From Saccharothrix luteola (GTDB taxonomy: Bacteria; Actinomycetota; Actinomycetes; Mycobacteriales; Pseudonocardiaceae), in NCBI RefSeq assembly GCF_020859565.1, contig NZ_JAJHUO010000002.1, positions 124,001-188,000 of the forward strand: DNA of 64,000 nucleotides, read 5' to 3'. Numbering within the stretch: the first letter of the stretch is position 1; each line of letters begins with the position of its first letter. Under the pieces are notes generated by a model. The model made no database searches and had not been told where the DNA came from. It worked only from the letters and a program-made list of their open reading frames with translations. The position numbers were made by a program, and so were the translations under genes. Below are positions 7,169-15,318 of the stretch, piece by piece.

Positions 7169-8860
7169 GTGAGGAGAACCACCACCCTGGCGATCGCCGG
7201 GTTCACGGCCGGCGCGCTCGCCCTGTCGGCGTGCTCGGGAACGGACCAGGCCGCCACCACCGGCGGTGGCACGGGCGGCACGCCCGCCAAGGGCGGGACG
7301 GTCGACGTCCTGCAGACGAGCGATTTCTCCTACCTCGACCCGGCGCGGGGTTTCGACGGCGGCGTCAACGCCTTCTACCGCTTGGTCTACCGCCAGCTGG
7401 TCACCAAGGCGGCCGGCGACGCCGAGAACCCCAACGCGATGATCCCCGACCTCGCCGAGAGCCTCGGCACCCCGTCGGCGGACGGCCTGACGTGGACCTA
7501 CAAGCTCAAGGACGGCATCAAGTTCGACACCGGCGCGCCGATCACCGCACGGGACGTCAAGTTCGGCATCACGCGCGGCTGGGACCCCGAGATCGGCATC
7601 GGCGCGCCCTACCTCAAGCAGCTCGTCGACGCGCCCGCCGACTACCAGGGCCCCTACCGCTCCGGCGAGCTCGACACGATCGAGACGCCCGACGAGCGGA
7701 CGATCGTCTTCCACCTCAAGGCGCCGTTCCCGGAGTTCGACGCGGTGCTGTCCATGCCGAGCGGCACCCCGTTCCCGGTCGGCTCCGGCGGCGGTGACGC
7801 GTTCATCAACGACGTCGTCGCCTCGGGCCCGTACGACGTGAAGTCGTTCACGCCCGGCAGCCGCATCGAGCTGACCCGCAACCCGAACTGGGACGCGGCC
7901 ACCGACAGCGTCCGCAAGGCCTATCCGGACGCCTGGAACTTCACCATCGGCGTCGACGGCGCGACCATCGACGAGCGCCTCATCGCCGGCCAGGGCGCCG
8001 ACGTCAACGCCGTCGCGGGCCAGGTGCAGACCGCGACCATCGCCCGGATCCAGACACCGCAGCTCAAGCAGCGCACCGTCAAGGTGCCCTCGACCTGCCT
8101 CACCTACATCGGCTTGAACACCACCAAGGGCCCGCTGGGCGACGTGCGGGTGCGCCAGGCGATCAACTACGCCGTGGACAAGAGCGCGGTGCTCAACGCC
8201 ACCGGCGGCAACCAGTTCGCCACGATCTCCACCACCATCCTGCCGACGTCGGTCTCCGGGCACACCGAGTACGACCTGTACCCGAGCAAGGACCACGCGG
8301 GCGACGTCGACAAGGCCAAGCGGTTGCTGGCCGAGGCCGGCCACGCGGACGGCTTCGCCCTGACCCTGGACGTGCGCTCGAACGCCGTCGCCCAGCGCCA
8401 GGCCGAGGCCGTCCAGCAGTCCCTGGGACGGGTGGGCATCGAGGTCGGGCTGAACGTGATCGACGTGTCGACCTACTACGAGACCATCGCCACCCCGGCG
8501 GTCCAGCACGACGCGGCCATCACGGGCTGGTGCCCCGACTGGGCCTCCAGCGCCTCGACCTTCCTGCCACCGCTGTTCGACGGGCGCAAGATCGCCCAGA
8601 AGGGCAACCAGAACCTCGCCCAGCTCGACGACCCCGCCGTCAACGCCGCCATCGACGCGGGCATCGCCGAGACCGACCTGGCCAAGGCCGACACCGCGTG
8701 GGGCGAGCTGGACAGGAAGATCATGGAGCTGGCCCCGATCGTGCCGCTGAACGTCGAGAACCGCATCTTCCTGCCGGGCACCAACATCACCGGCTTCCAC
8801 GCGCCCGGCGGCGACATCGACTACAGCATCCTCGGCCTGAAGGACGCGGGGAAGAGCTGA
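7169..8860 (+). CDS. Oligopeptide ABC transporter substrate-binding lipoprotein (SBP family 5)
   Basis: This 563-residue extracellular binding protein begins with a lipoprotein signal peptide whose lipobox LSAC gives Cys22. A family 5 (DppA/OppA) domain follows (LAESLGTPSADGLTWTYKLK, RNPNWDAATDS, VRVRQAINYAVDK). It should capture peptides outside the membrane and hand them to the two permeases encoded next. The operon also encodes two proline-specific peptidases, and the hydroxyproline catabolic genes lie upstream. The likely cargo is therefore short Pro/Hyp-containing peptides, which is inference. The start is GTG. Confidence 0.9.
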   Translation: MRRTTTLAIAGFTAGALALSACSGTDQAATTGGGTGGTPAKGGTVDVLQTSDFSYLDPARGFDGGVNAFYRLVYRQLVTKAAGDAENPNAMIPDLAESLGTPSADGLTWTYKLKDGIKFDTGAPITARDVKFGITRGWDPEIGIGAPYLKQLVDAPADYQGPYRSGELDTIETPDERTIVFHLKAPFPEFDAVLSMPSGTPFPVGSGGGDAFINDVVASGPYDVKSFTPGSRIELTRNPNWDAATDSVRKAYPDAWNFTIGVDGATIDERLIAGQGADVNAVAGQVQTATIARIQTPQLKQRTVKVPSTCLTYIGLNTTKGPLGDVRVRQAINYAVDKSAVLNATGGNQFATISTTILPTSVSGHTEYDLYPSKDHAGDVDKAKRLLAEAGHADGFALTLDVRSNAVAQRQAEAVQQSLGRVGIEVGLNVIDVSTYYETIATPAVQHDAAITGWCPDWASSASTFLPPLFDGRKIAQKGNQNLAQLDDPAVNAAIDAGIAETDLAKADTAWGELDRKIMELAPIVPLNVENRIFLPGTNITGFHAPGGDIDYSILGLKDAGKS

Positions 8861-8862
8861 GG

Positions 8863-9819
8863 ATGACCATCACGCCTCCCGCCCTCCAAGCGCAGGCGGC
8901 GGCCGAGCAGGACACCGTCGGAACCACGCCGGACGCGCGCTGGAGCGTCACCCGAACGCTCCTGCGCCAACCCTCGGCGGTGGCCTGCCTCGCCTACATC
9001 GCCCTCGTGCTGCTGATGGCCGTGTTCGCGCCGCTGATCGTGAAGGTCGGCGGCTGGGACCCTTACACGTTCGACCAGACCGCCATCGACCCCGACCTCG
9101 GCGGCGTGCCGCTCGGCTCGTGGGGCGGCATCTCCTCGTCGCACTGGCTCGGCGTCGAGCCCGGCACCGGCCGGGACATCTTCGCCCGGATCGTCTACGG
9201 CGCGCGCACGTCCATGCTCATCGCACTCGCCGCCACCACCCTCACCACCGCGCTGGGCGTGCTGCTCGGCCTGCTCGCCGGCTACTTCGGCGGTCGCGTC
9301 GACATGGTGGTCTCGCGGCTCATGGAGTTCCTGATGGCGTTCCCCGCCCTCATCTTCATGATCGCGGTGCTGTCCGCGCTGCCCGCCGACGACCGCCAGT
9401 ACCTGCTGGTCGCCGTGATCGCCCTGTTCGGCTGGCCCTACCTGGCGCGGATCGTGCGAGCGCAGACCCTGTCGCTCAAGGAGCGCGAGTTCGTCGAGGC
9501 CGCCCGAGCCTCCGGCGCCTCGCGCGCCACCATCGTGTTCGCCGAGATCCTGCCGAACCTGCGCTCGACCCTGCTGGTCATGGTGACGTTGGCGGTGCCC
9601 GGTTACATCGGCACGGAGGCGGGCCTGTCGTTCCTGGGGGTGGGCGTCGTGCCGCCCACGCCCTCCTGGGGGCAGATGATCTCCAGCTCGGTGGGCTGGT
9701 ACTCGGTCGTGCCCACGTACTTCCTCGTGCCCGGCACGTTCCTGGCCCTGCTGGTGCTGTCCTTCATGGTCCTGGGCGACCGCGTGCGGGCGGCGCTCGA
9801 CCCCGGGGGCAACCGGTGA
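8863..9819 (+). CDS. Oligopeptide ABC transporter permease, DppC/OppC type
   Basis: This 318-residue membrane protein has a cytoplasmic N-terminus, a first transmembrane helix near residues 40-60 and the BPD_transp_1 core with the EAA loop (EFVEAARASGASRATI) that contacts the ATPases. The ATG lies two bases after the binding-protein stop. The order DppC-type before DppB-type reverses the usual arrangement. Together with the next permease it should form the membrane channel of the importer. Confidence 0.9.
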   Translation: MTITPPALQAQAAAEQDTVGTTPDARWSVTRTLLRQPSAVACLAYIALVLLMAVFAPLIVKVGGWDPYTFDQTAIDPDLGGVPLGSWGGISSSHWLGVEPGTGRDIFARIVYGARTSMLIALAATTLTTALGVLLGLLAGYFGGRVDMVVSRLMEFLMAFPALIFMIAVLSALPADDRQYLLVAVIALFGWPYLARIVRAQTLSLKEREFVEAARASGASRATIVFAEILPNLRSTLLVMVTLAVPGYIGTEAGLSFLGVGVVPPTPSWGQMISSSVGWYSVVPTYFLVPGTFLALLVLSFMVLGDRVRAALDPGGNR

Positions 9820-10814
9820 CCCGCCACGTCGTGAACCGCCTGTTCGGCATGATCGTGGTGCTGTTCCTGGTGTGCCTGTTCACCTACCTGGTGTTCTTCG
9901 CGCTATCGCCCGACCCGGCGGTGCAGATCTGCGGCAAGAACTGCACGCCCGAGCGCATCGACCAGATCCGGGCCAACCTGGGGCTGGACGCGCCGTTCCT
10001 CACCCGGTTCGCGGCCTTCCTCGGCGGGCTGGTCGCCGGCCGGACCTACGGCAGCGGCCCGTCCCTGGTCGAGTGCCACGCGCCGTGCCTCGGCTACTCG
10101 TTCCAGACCTCGCAGCTCGTCACCGACATGATCGTGCAGCGGCTGCCGGTCACCGCCGTCGTCGCGATCGGCGCGGCCGTCCTGTGGCTGCTCATGGGCG
10201 TGGCCGGCGGTCTGGTCAGCGCCGTGCGGGAGGGCCGGTTCGCGGACCGGTTCATCACCGCGCTCACCCTGGGCGGGATGTCGATCCCGAACTACGTGCT
10301 CGCGCTCGCGTTGCAGTACGTCTTCGTGATCTGGTTGCGGTGGCTGCCGTTCCCGCAGGCGGTGCCGTTCGCCGACGACCCCGTCCAGTGGTTCCTCAAC
10401 TTCGTGCTGCCCTGGACGGTCCTGGCGATCGGCTACGCCTCGTCCTACACCAGGCTCACCCGCGCGAACGTCCTCGACACGCTCCGCGAGGACTACGTGC
10501 GCACCGCGCGGGCCAAGGGCCTGCCGCCCGCGCTGGTCTGGCGGCGGCACGCGCTGCGCCCGGCGCTGACCCCGGTGGTCACCATCGCGGGCATGGACTT
10601 CGCGGGACTGCTCGGCGGCGCCCTGATCACCGAGACCGTGTTCGGGATCAACGGCGTCGGCAAGCTCGCGGCGGACTCCATCACCAAGAACGACCAGCCG
10701 GTCATCATGGCCGTCACGCTGCTGGCCGCGTTCTTCGTCGTGGTCGGCAACGTGGTGGTCGACCTGCTGTACCCGGTGATCGACCCCAGGGTCCGGGTGG
10801 GGGCCGCGGCATGA
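9816..10814 (+). CDS. Oligopeptide ABC transporter permease, DppB/OppB type
   Basis: This 332-residue permease starts at a GTG overlapping the previous stop (GTGA). It has the N-terminal helix and periplasmic loop typical of DppB (FALSPDPAVQICGKNCTPERI) and the EAA-like loop (YVRTARAKGLPPALVWRRH). Two extracytoplasmic cysteine pairs (near CGKNC and CHAPC) stand out and could form disulfides. It pairs with the DppC-type subunit to form the channel. Confidence 0.9.
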   Translation: MTRHVVNRLFGMIVVLFLVCLFTYLVFFALSPDPAVQICGKNCTPERIDQIRANLGLDAPFLTRFAAFLGGLVAGRTYGSGPSLVECHAPCLGYSFQTSQLVTDMIVQRLPVTAVVAIGAAVLWLLMGVAGGLVSAVREGRFADRFITALTLGGMSIPNYVLALALQYVFVIWLRWLPFPQAVPFADDPVQWFLNFVLPWTVLAIGYASSYTRLTRANVLDTLREDYVRTARAKGLPPALVWRRHALRPALTPVVTIAGMDFAGLLGGALITETVFGINGVGKLAADSITKNDQPVIMAVTLLAAFFVVVGNVVVDLLYPVIDPRVRVGAAA

Positions 10815-11644
10815 GCGAGCTGCTGGCGGTCCGCGGGCTGACCGTGTCGTTCAACGGCGGCCCGGCGGTCGACGCGATCGACTTCTCCGTGCCGACCGGC
10901 GGTGCGCTCGGCATCGTCGGCGAGTCCGGCTCGGGCAAGTCGATGGCGAGCCTGGCGATCATGGGCCTGCTGCCGCCGGAGGCGAGCCGGTCCGGCTCGA
11001 TCTCGTTCGGCGGCCAGGAGCTCACGGCGCTGTCCGAGCGGCGCATGCGGGCGGTGCGGGGCGACCGGATCGCGATGGTGTTCCAGGATCCGCTGTCCTC
11101 GCTGAACCCCTACTACACGGTGGGCGCGCAGATCGCCGAGGCCTACCGCGCGCACCGTCCCGGCGTCTCCCGCCGCGCGGCCCGCGCCGCCGCCGTCGAG
11201 GCGATGGAACGGGTGCACATCCGCGAGGCGGGCAGGCGCGTGGACGACTACCCCCACCAGTTCTCCGGGGGCATGCGCCAGCGCGTCATGATCGCGATGG
11301 CGCTCGGCGCCGAACCGGAGCTGATCATCGCGGACGAACCGACCACCGCGCTGGACGTCACCGTGCAGGCGCAGATCCTCGACCTGCTGACCGAGGTCCG
11401 CCGGGAGACCGGTGCCGCGCTCGTCCTGGTCACGCACGACCTCGCGGTGGTCAGCGAGGTCGCCGACGACCTGGTCGTCATGCGCGGGGGCAAGGTGGTC
11501 GAGGCGGGAACGGCCGAGCAGGTCTTCTCCGACCCGCAACACCCGTACACGCAGGCATTGCTGGACGCCGTGCCGCGCATCGACGCCCCGCCGACGACGG
11601 CTCAGGCCACGTCGGGCCAGGGCGCGGCAGGAGGAGGGTCATGA
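10811..11644 (+). CDS. Oligopeptide ABC transporter ATP-binding protein, DppD type
   Basis: This 277-residue ATPase has Walker A GESGSGKS (residues 37-44), the signature FSGGMRQR and Walker B with DEPTTALD. The family-specific tail HPYTQALLDAVPR is also present. It couples ATP hydrolysis to peptide import with the second ATPase encoded next. Both ends overlap neighbours by four bases, so it is translationally coupled. Confidence 0.92.
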   Translation: MSELLAVRGLTVSFNGGPAVDAIDFSVPTGGALGIVGESGSGKSMASLAIMGLLPPEASRSGSISFGGQELTALSERRMRAVRGDRIAMVFQDPLSSLNPYYTVGAQIAEAYRAHRPGVSRRAARAAAVEAMERVHIREAGRRVDDYPHQFSGGMRQRVMIAMALGAEPELIIADEPTTALDVTVQAQILDLLTEVRRETGAALVLVTHDLAVVSEVADDLVVMRGGKVVEAGTAEQVFSDPQHPYTQALLDAVPRIDAPPTTAQATSGQGAAGGGS

Positions 11645-12534
11645 GCCCGGAACCGCTGCTGAGCGCCCGCAACCTGGTCAAGGAGTTCCCGGTCGCGGGC
11701 ACCGCGGGCCTGCTGCGGCCCGCGCGCAGGTTCCGCGCGGTCGACGACGTGTCCTTCGACCTGCACGCGGGCCGGACGCTGGCGCTGGTCGGCGAGTCCG
11801 GCTCCGGCAAGTCCACCACCGCGCGGCTGGCCACCCGGCTGGTCGACGTCACCTCCGGCACGGTGCACCTGGCCGGCCGCGACATCACCACCGCGACCGG
11901 CCAGGAGCTGCTGGAGGTGCGCCGCCAGGTCCAGGTGGTGTTCCAGGACCCGTTCTCCTCGCTCAACCCCCGGCACACCGTGGAGCGGATCGTCACGGCC
12001 CCGCTGCGCTACCAGAAGCGGCCGATCCCCGGCGGGGCCAAGGCGTTCGCCCAAGGGCTCCTGGAGCGCGTCGGGCTGGCACCCGACCACGTCGGCCGCT
12101 ACCCCGCGCAGTTCTCCGGCGGGCAGGCGCAGCGCATCGGCATCGCCCGCGCGCTCGCCGTGAACCCCCGCGTGCTGGTGTGCGACGAGGCCGTGTCCGC
12201 GCTGGACGTCTCGGTGCAGGCGCAGATCATCGGCCTGCTGCGCGACCTCCAGCGCGAGGAGGGCTTCGGGTGCCTGTTCATCGCCCACGACCTGGCGGTG
12301 GTCCGGCAGATCGCCACGAGCGTCGCGGTGATGACGGGAGGCCGGGTCGTGGAGGCGGGGGAGCGGGACGCGGTCTTCGACGACCCGCGGCACGAGTACA
12401 CGCGCGCCCTGCTGGCCGCCGTGCCGCGCATCCGCCCCGACTGGGAGCGGGCACGGCTGCGCAACGCCGCCAAGCGGCACGACCCGGCCGACGCCGTCGC
12501 GCGCGACCGGACCGACGACGGGATCACCGCATGA
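11641..12534 (+). CDS. Oligopeptide ABC transporter ATP-binding protein, DppF type
   Basis: This 297-residue ATPase has Walker A GESGSGKS (residues 51-58), the signature FSGGQAQR, a Walker B ending in DEAVSALD and the family tail HEYTRALLAAVPR. It completes a five-gene importer (binding protein, two permeases, two ATPases). Its last bases contain an ATG (12531) that opens a 26-codon frame running into the start of the peptidase gene. That frame may only couple translation. Confidence 0.92.
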   Translation: MSPEPLLSARNLVKEFPVAGTAGLLRPARRFRAVDDVSFDLHAGRTLALVGESGSGKSTTARLATRLVDVTSGTVHLAGRDITTATGQELLEVRRQVQVVFQDPFSSLNPRHTVERIVTAPLRYQKRPIPGGAKAFAQGLLERVGLAPDHVGRYPAQFSGGQAQRIGIARALAVNPRVLVCDEAVSALDVSVQAQIIGLLRDLQREEGFGCLFIAHDLAVVRQIATSVAVMTGGRVVEAGERDAVFDDPRHEYTRALLAAVPRIRPDWERARLRNAAKRHDPADAVARDRTDDGITA

Positions 12535-12601
12535 GCGAGCCGGCGAGCGGATCGTCCGACAGCGTGCTCCGGGCTCTTGCCACGCCGAGCGCCGGCGGGG
12601 T

Positions 12602-13897
12602 GTGCGGGTGAACCCCGTCGAGTACGCCGTGCCCGGCGCGTGGGTGCGCGAGTTCACCGTCGAGGCGCCCCTGGACTGGTCGGCCCCCGGCGACGAGACC
12701 GTCGAGCTGTTCGTGCGGGAGTTCGCCGATCCCGACCGCAGGCACGACGAGCTGCCGCTGCTGACCTACCTCCAGGGCGGTCCCGGCGGGGCCAACCCGC
12801 GTCCCGCCGTGCTCGACGGCTGGCTGGCCGAGGCGCTCCGGCACTACCGCGTGGTGCTGGTCGACCAGCGCGGCACCGGCCGCAGCAGCCCCGTCGACGG
12901 CACGGTCGTCGCGGGTGTCCCGGACGCGCGCGCCGCGGCCGAGCACCTGTTGCGGTTCCGCGCCGACTCGATCGTGCGCGACCTGGAGCACGTCCGCACC
13001 CGCTGCTACGGCGGGAAGACGTGGGCCACGCTCGGGCAGAGCTTCGGCGGCTGGATCACGCTGGCCTACCTCTCGCACGCACCGCACGCGCTCGCCGCGT
13101 GCTACGTGTGCGGCGGTGTGCCCGGCACCCCGCCCGACCCCGACGAGGTCTACCGGCGCACCTTCACCCGGGCCGAGGCCAAGACCGCCGACTTCTACCG
13201 CCGCTACCCGCAGGACGTCGACGCCGTCACCGCGATCGCCGACCGGCTCGCCGAGGGCGGCGTGGAGCTGCCGGACGGCTCGCCGCTGTCCGTTCGCCGT
13301 TTCCAGCTACTCGGGGGCGACCTCGGCTTCACCACCGGGCACCAGCGGCTGCACTGGTTGGTGTCCGAGGCGCTGCGCCGCGACGGCCGGTTCACCGACC
13401 AGTTCCTGGAGACGGTGGCGGTCAAGACGTCCTACGCGGGCAACCCGCTGTTCTGGGTGCTCCAGGAGTCGATCTACGGTGACGGCGCGAACGGCCCGTT
13501 CCGCTGGTCCGCGCAGCGCGAGCGGGACCGACGGCCGCGGTTCGCCGAGGACCGCCGGCCGCTGCTGCTCACCGCCGAGATGACCTTCCCCTGGATGTTC
13601 CGGGAGATCCGGGCCCTGCGGCCGTTCGCGCCCGTGGTGGAGGAGCCGGCGGGCGTCGAGGTGTGGAGCCGGCTCTACGACCCGGAGCGGCTGGCGGCCA
13701 ACGACGTGCCGTTCGCCGCCGTCGTCTACCACGACGACCTGTTCGTCGACGCGGGACTGCAGCACGACACCCTCGGCAGGCTCGGCAACGCGCGGGCGTG
13801 GGTGACCAACGAGTACGAGCACGACGGCATCGGCGACGGCCGCGTGCTGCGCAGGTTGCGGGAGATGGTCCGCGACCGCGGAGGGGAGAGGCGATGA
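12602..13897 (+). CDS. Prolyl aminopeptidase (proline iminopeptidase, S33 family alpha/beta-hydrolase)
   Basis: This 431-residue alpha/beta-hydrolase has the oxyanion motif GGPGG (59-63), the S33 hallmark DQRGTGRSS and the nucleophile Ser147 in GQSFGG. The likely acid Asp379 is in YHDDLFVD and His407 in NEYEHDG. Family members remove N-terminal proline, and often hydroxyproline, from short peptides. There is no signal peptide, so it should act in the cytoplasm on peptides brought in by the importer. The start may be GTG 12602 or GTG 12608, two codons later. It overlaps the Xaa-Pro peptidase gene (ATGA). Confidence 0.88.
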   Translation: MRVNPVEYAVPGAWVREFTVEAPLDWSAPGDETVELFVREFADPDRRHDELPLLTYLQGGPGGANPRPAVLDGWLAEALRHYRVVLVDQRGTGRSSPVDGTVVAGVPDARAAAEHLLRFRADSIVRDLEHVRTRCYGGKTWATLGQSFGGWITLAYLSHAPHALAACYVCGGVPGTPPDPDEVYRRTFTRAEAKTADFYRRYPQDVDAVTAIADRLAEGGVELPDGSPLSVRRFQLLGGDLGFTTGHQRLHWLVSEALRRDGRFTDQFLETVAVKTSYAGNPLFWVLQESIYGDGANGPFRWSAQRERDRRPRFAEDRRPLLLTAEMTFPWMFREIRALRPFAPVVEEPAGVEVWSRLYDPERLAANDVPFAAVVYHDDLFVDAGLQHDTLGRLGNARAWVTNEYEHDGIGDGRVLRRLREMVRDRGGERR

Positions 13898-15264
13898 CCG
13901 GGGCGACCGTCCCACCGCACACCGGGACCAGACCACCTCGCCTGGCCGAGGACAGCCCGGGCTTCCTGGCCCGCATCGGGCAGGGCTGGGCCGACCGCGA
14001 GGTCCGAGCCCCGGTCGACGTCGCCGCCGCACGTGCCGCCGCCGAGCACCGCGCCCGGCTCAGCGCCGCCCTGCCGCAGCGCACCGTCGTCCTGGCCGCC
14101 GGCCACGCCCCGCGCCGCAACGGTGACGCGGACTACGCGTTCCGCGCCGACAGCGACTTCGTGTGGGCCACCTCCTGCCAGGTCGAGGGCGGCGTGCTGG
14201 TGATGACCCCGCGCCCCGGCGGCCACGACCCGGTGCTCTACCTGCCCCCGCCCGCCGGTCCCGCGGAGCGGGACTTCCACGCCGGCGCCGCGCGCGGCGA
14301 GCTGTGGGTCGGCCCGTCCGCCGGGCTCGCCGCCTGGTCGACCGCGCTGGACCTGCCCGTGCGGCCGGTGGCCGACTACGACGGTCGGGAGGCCGACGAC
14401 CCGGAGCGCCTGCGCACCGTGCTCTCCGACCTGCGGATGGTCAAGGACGAGTGGGAGGTCGGGCAGCTGCGCGAGGCCGTCGACCAGACCGTCGCCGGTT
14501 TCGCCACCGTCGCCGACGAGGTCCCCCGTGCGGTGTCGCGGGGCTGGGGCGAGCGGTGGTTGCAGGGCACCTTCGACCGGCACGCCCGCACCTTCGGCAA
14601 CGGCCCCGGGTACAGCACGATCGTCGGCTCGGGCGAGCACGCCCCGATCCTGCACTGGGTGCGCTGCGACGGCCCCGTCCTGCCCGGCGAGGCGTTGTTG
14701 CTGGACATGGGCGTGGAGGCCCGCTCGCTCTACACCGCCGACGTCACCCGCACCATCCCGGTCGGCGGCGCGTTCACCCCGGCCCAGCGGTCCGTGCACG
14801 ACCTGGTCGAGGCCGCGCACCGAGCGGGCATGGACCGGGTGCGCCCCGGCAACACCTTCAGCGACTTCCACTTCGCCGCGATGGAGGTCCTCGCCCGGGG
14901 CCTGCACGACTGGGGCCTGCTGCCGGTGTCGGTCGACGAGGCGCTCGCCCCGGAGGGCCAGCAGCACCGCCGCTACCTGGTGTGCGGCATCGGCCACCAC
15001 CTCGGCCTGGACGTGCACGACTGCGGCTCGTCGGGCTACGAGCGGTACCAGGGCGCGCCGCTGCGGCCGGGCATGGTGCTCACGGTCGAGCCGGGCCTGT
15101 ACTTCCACGCCCACGACGAGACGGCCCCGCCGGAGCTGCGCGGCATCGGCGTGCGCCTGGAGGACGACCTCCTGGTCACCGCCTCCGGCAACGAGGTCCT
15201 GTCGGGCGCGCTGCCGATCGACGCGGCGGGCATCGAGGAGTGGGCCGCCCGGCGACCCGCCTGA
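13894..15264 (+). CDS. Xaa-Pro aminopeptidase (PepP-like, M24 family)
   Basis: This 456-residue protein has an N-terminal AMP_N domain (PRRNGDADYAFRADSDFVW) and a C-terminal pita-bread fold. The five metal ligands are Asp271, Asp283, His368, Glu399 and Glu423 (LLLDMG, TADVTRT, GHHLGLDVHD, TVEPGLY, VRLEDD). Such enzymes remove the residue preceding proline or hydroxyproline, complementing the prolyl aminopeptidase. The pair could fully degrade imported X-Pro/Hyp and Pro/Hyp-X peptides. The ATG overlaps the stop of the previous gene, and the GH127 gene begins 54 bp downstream with no obvious terminator between. Confidence 0.9.
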   Translation: MTGATVPPHTGTRPPRLAEDSPGFLARIGQGWADREVRAPVDVAAARAAAEHRARLSAALPQRTVVLAAGHAPRRNGDADYAFRADSDFVWATSCQVEGGVLVMTPRPGGHDPVLYLPPPAGPAERDFHAGAARGELWVGPSAGLAAWSTALDLPVRPVADYDGREADDPERLRTVLSDLRMVKDEWEVGQLREAVDQTVAGFATVADEVPRAVSRGWGERWLQGTFDRHARTFGNGPGYSTIVGSGEHAPILHWVRCDGPVLPGEALLLDMGVEARSLYTADVTRTIPVGGAFTPAQRSVHDLVEAAHRAGMDRVRPGNTFSDFHFAAMEVLARGLHDWGLLPVSVDEALAPEGQQHRRYLVCGIGHHLGLDVHDCGSSGYERYQGAPLRPGMVLTVEPGLYFHAHDETAPPELRGIGVRLEDDLLVTASGNEVLSGALPIDAAGIEEWAARRPA

Positions 15265-15318
15265 CCGACCCCTCGTCCTGCCGGACAAGAAGAACTCCTC
15301 GGGAAGGGACCATCCCCA

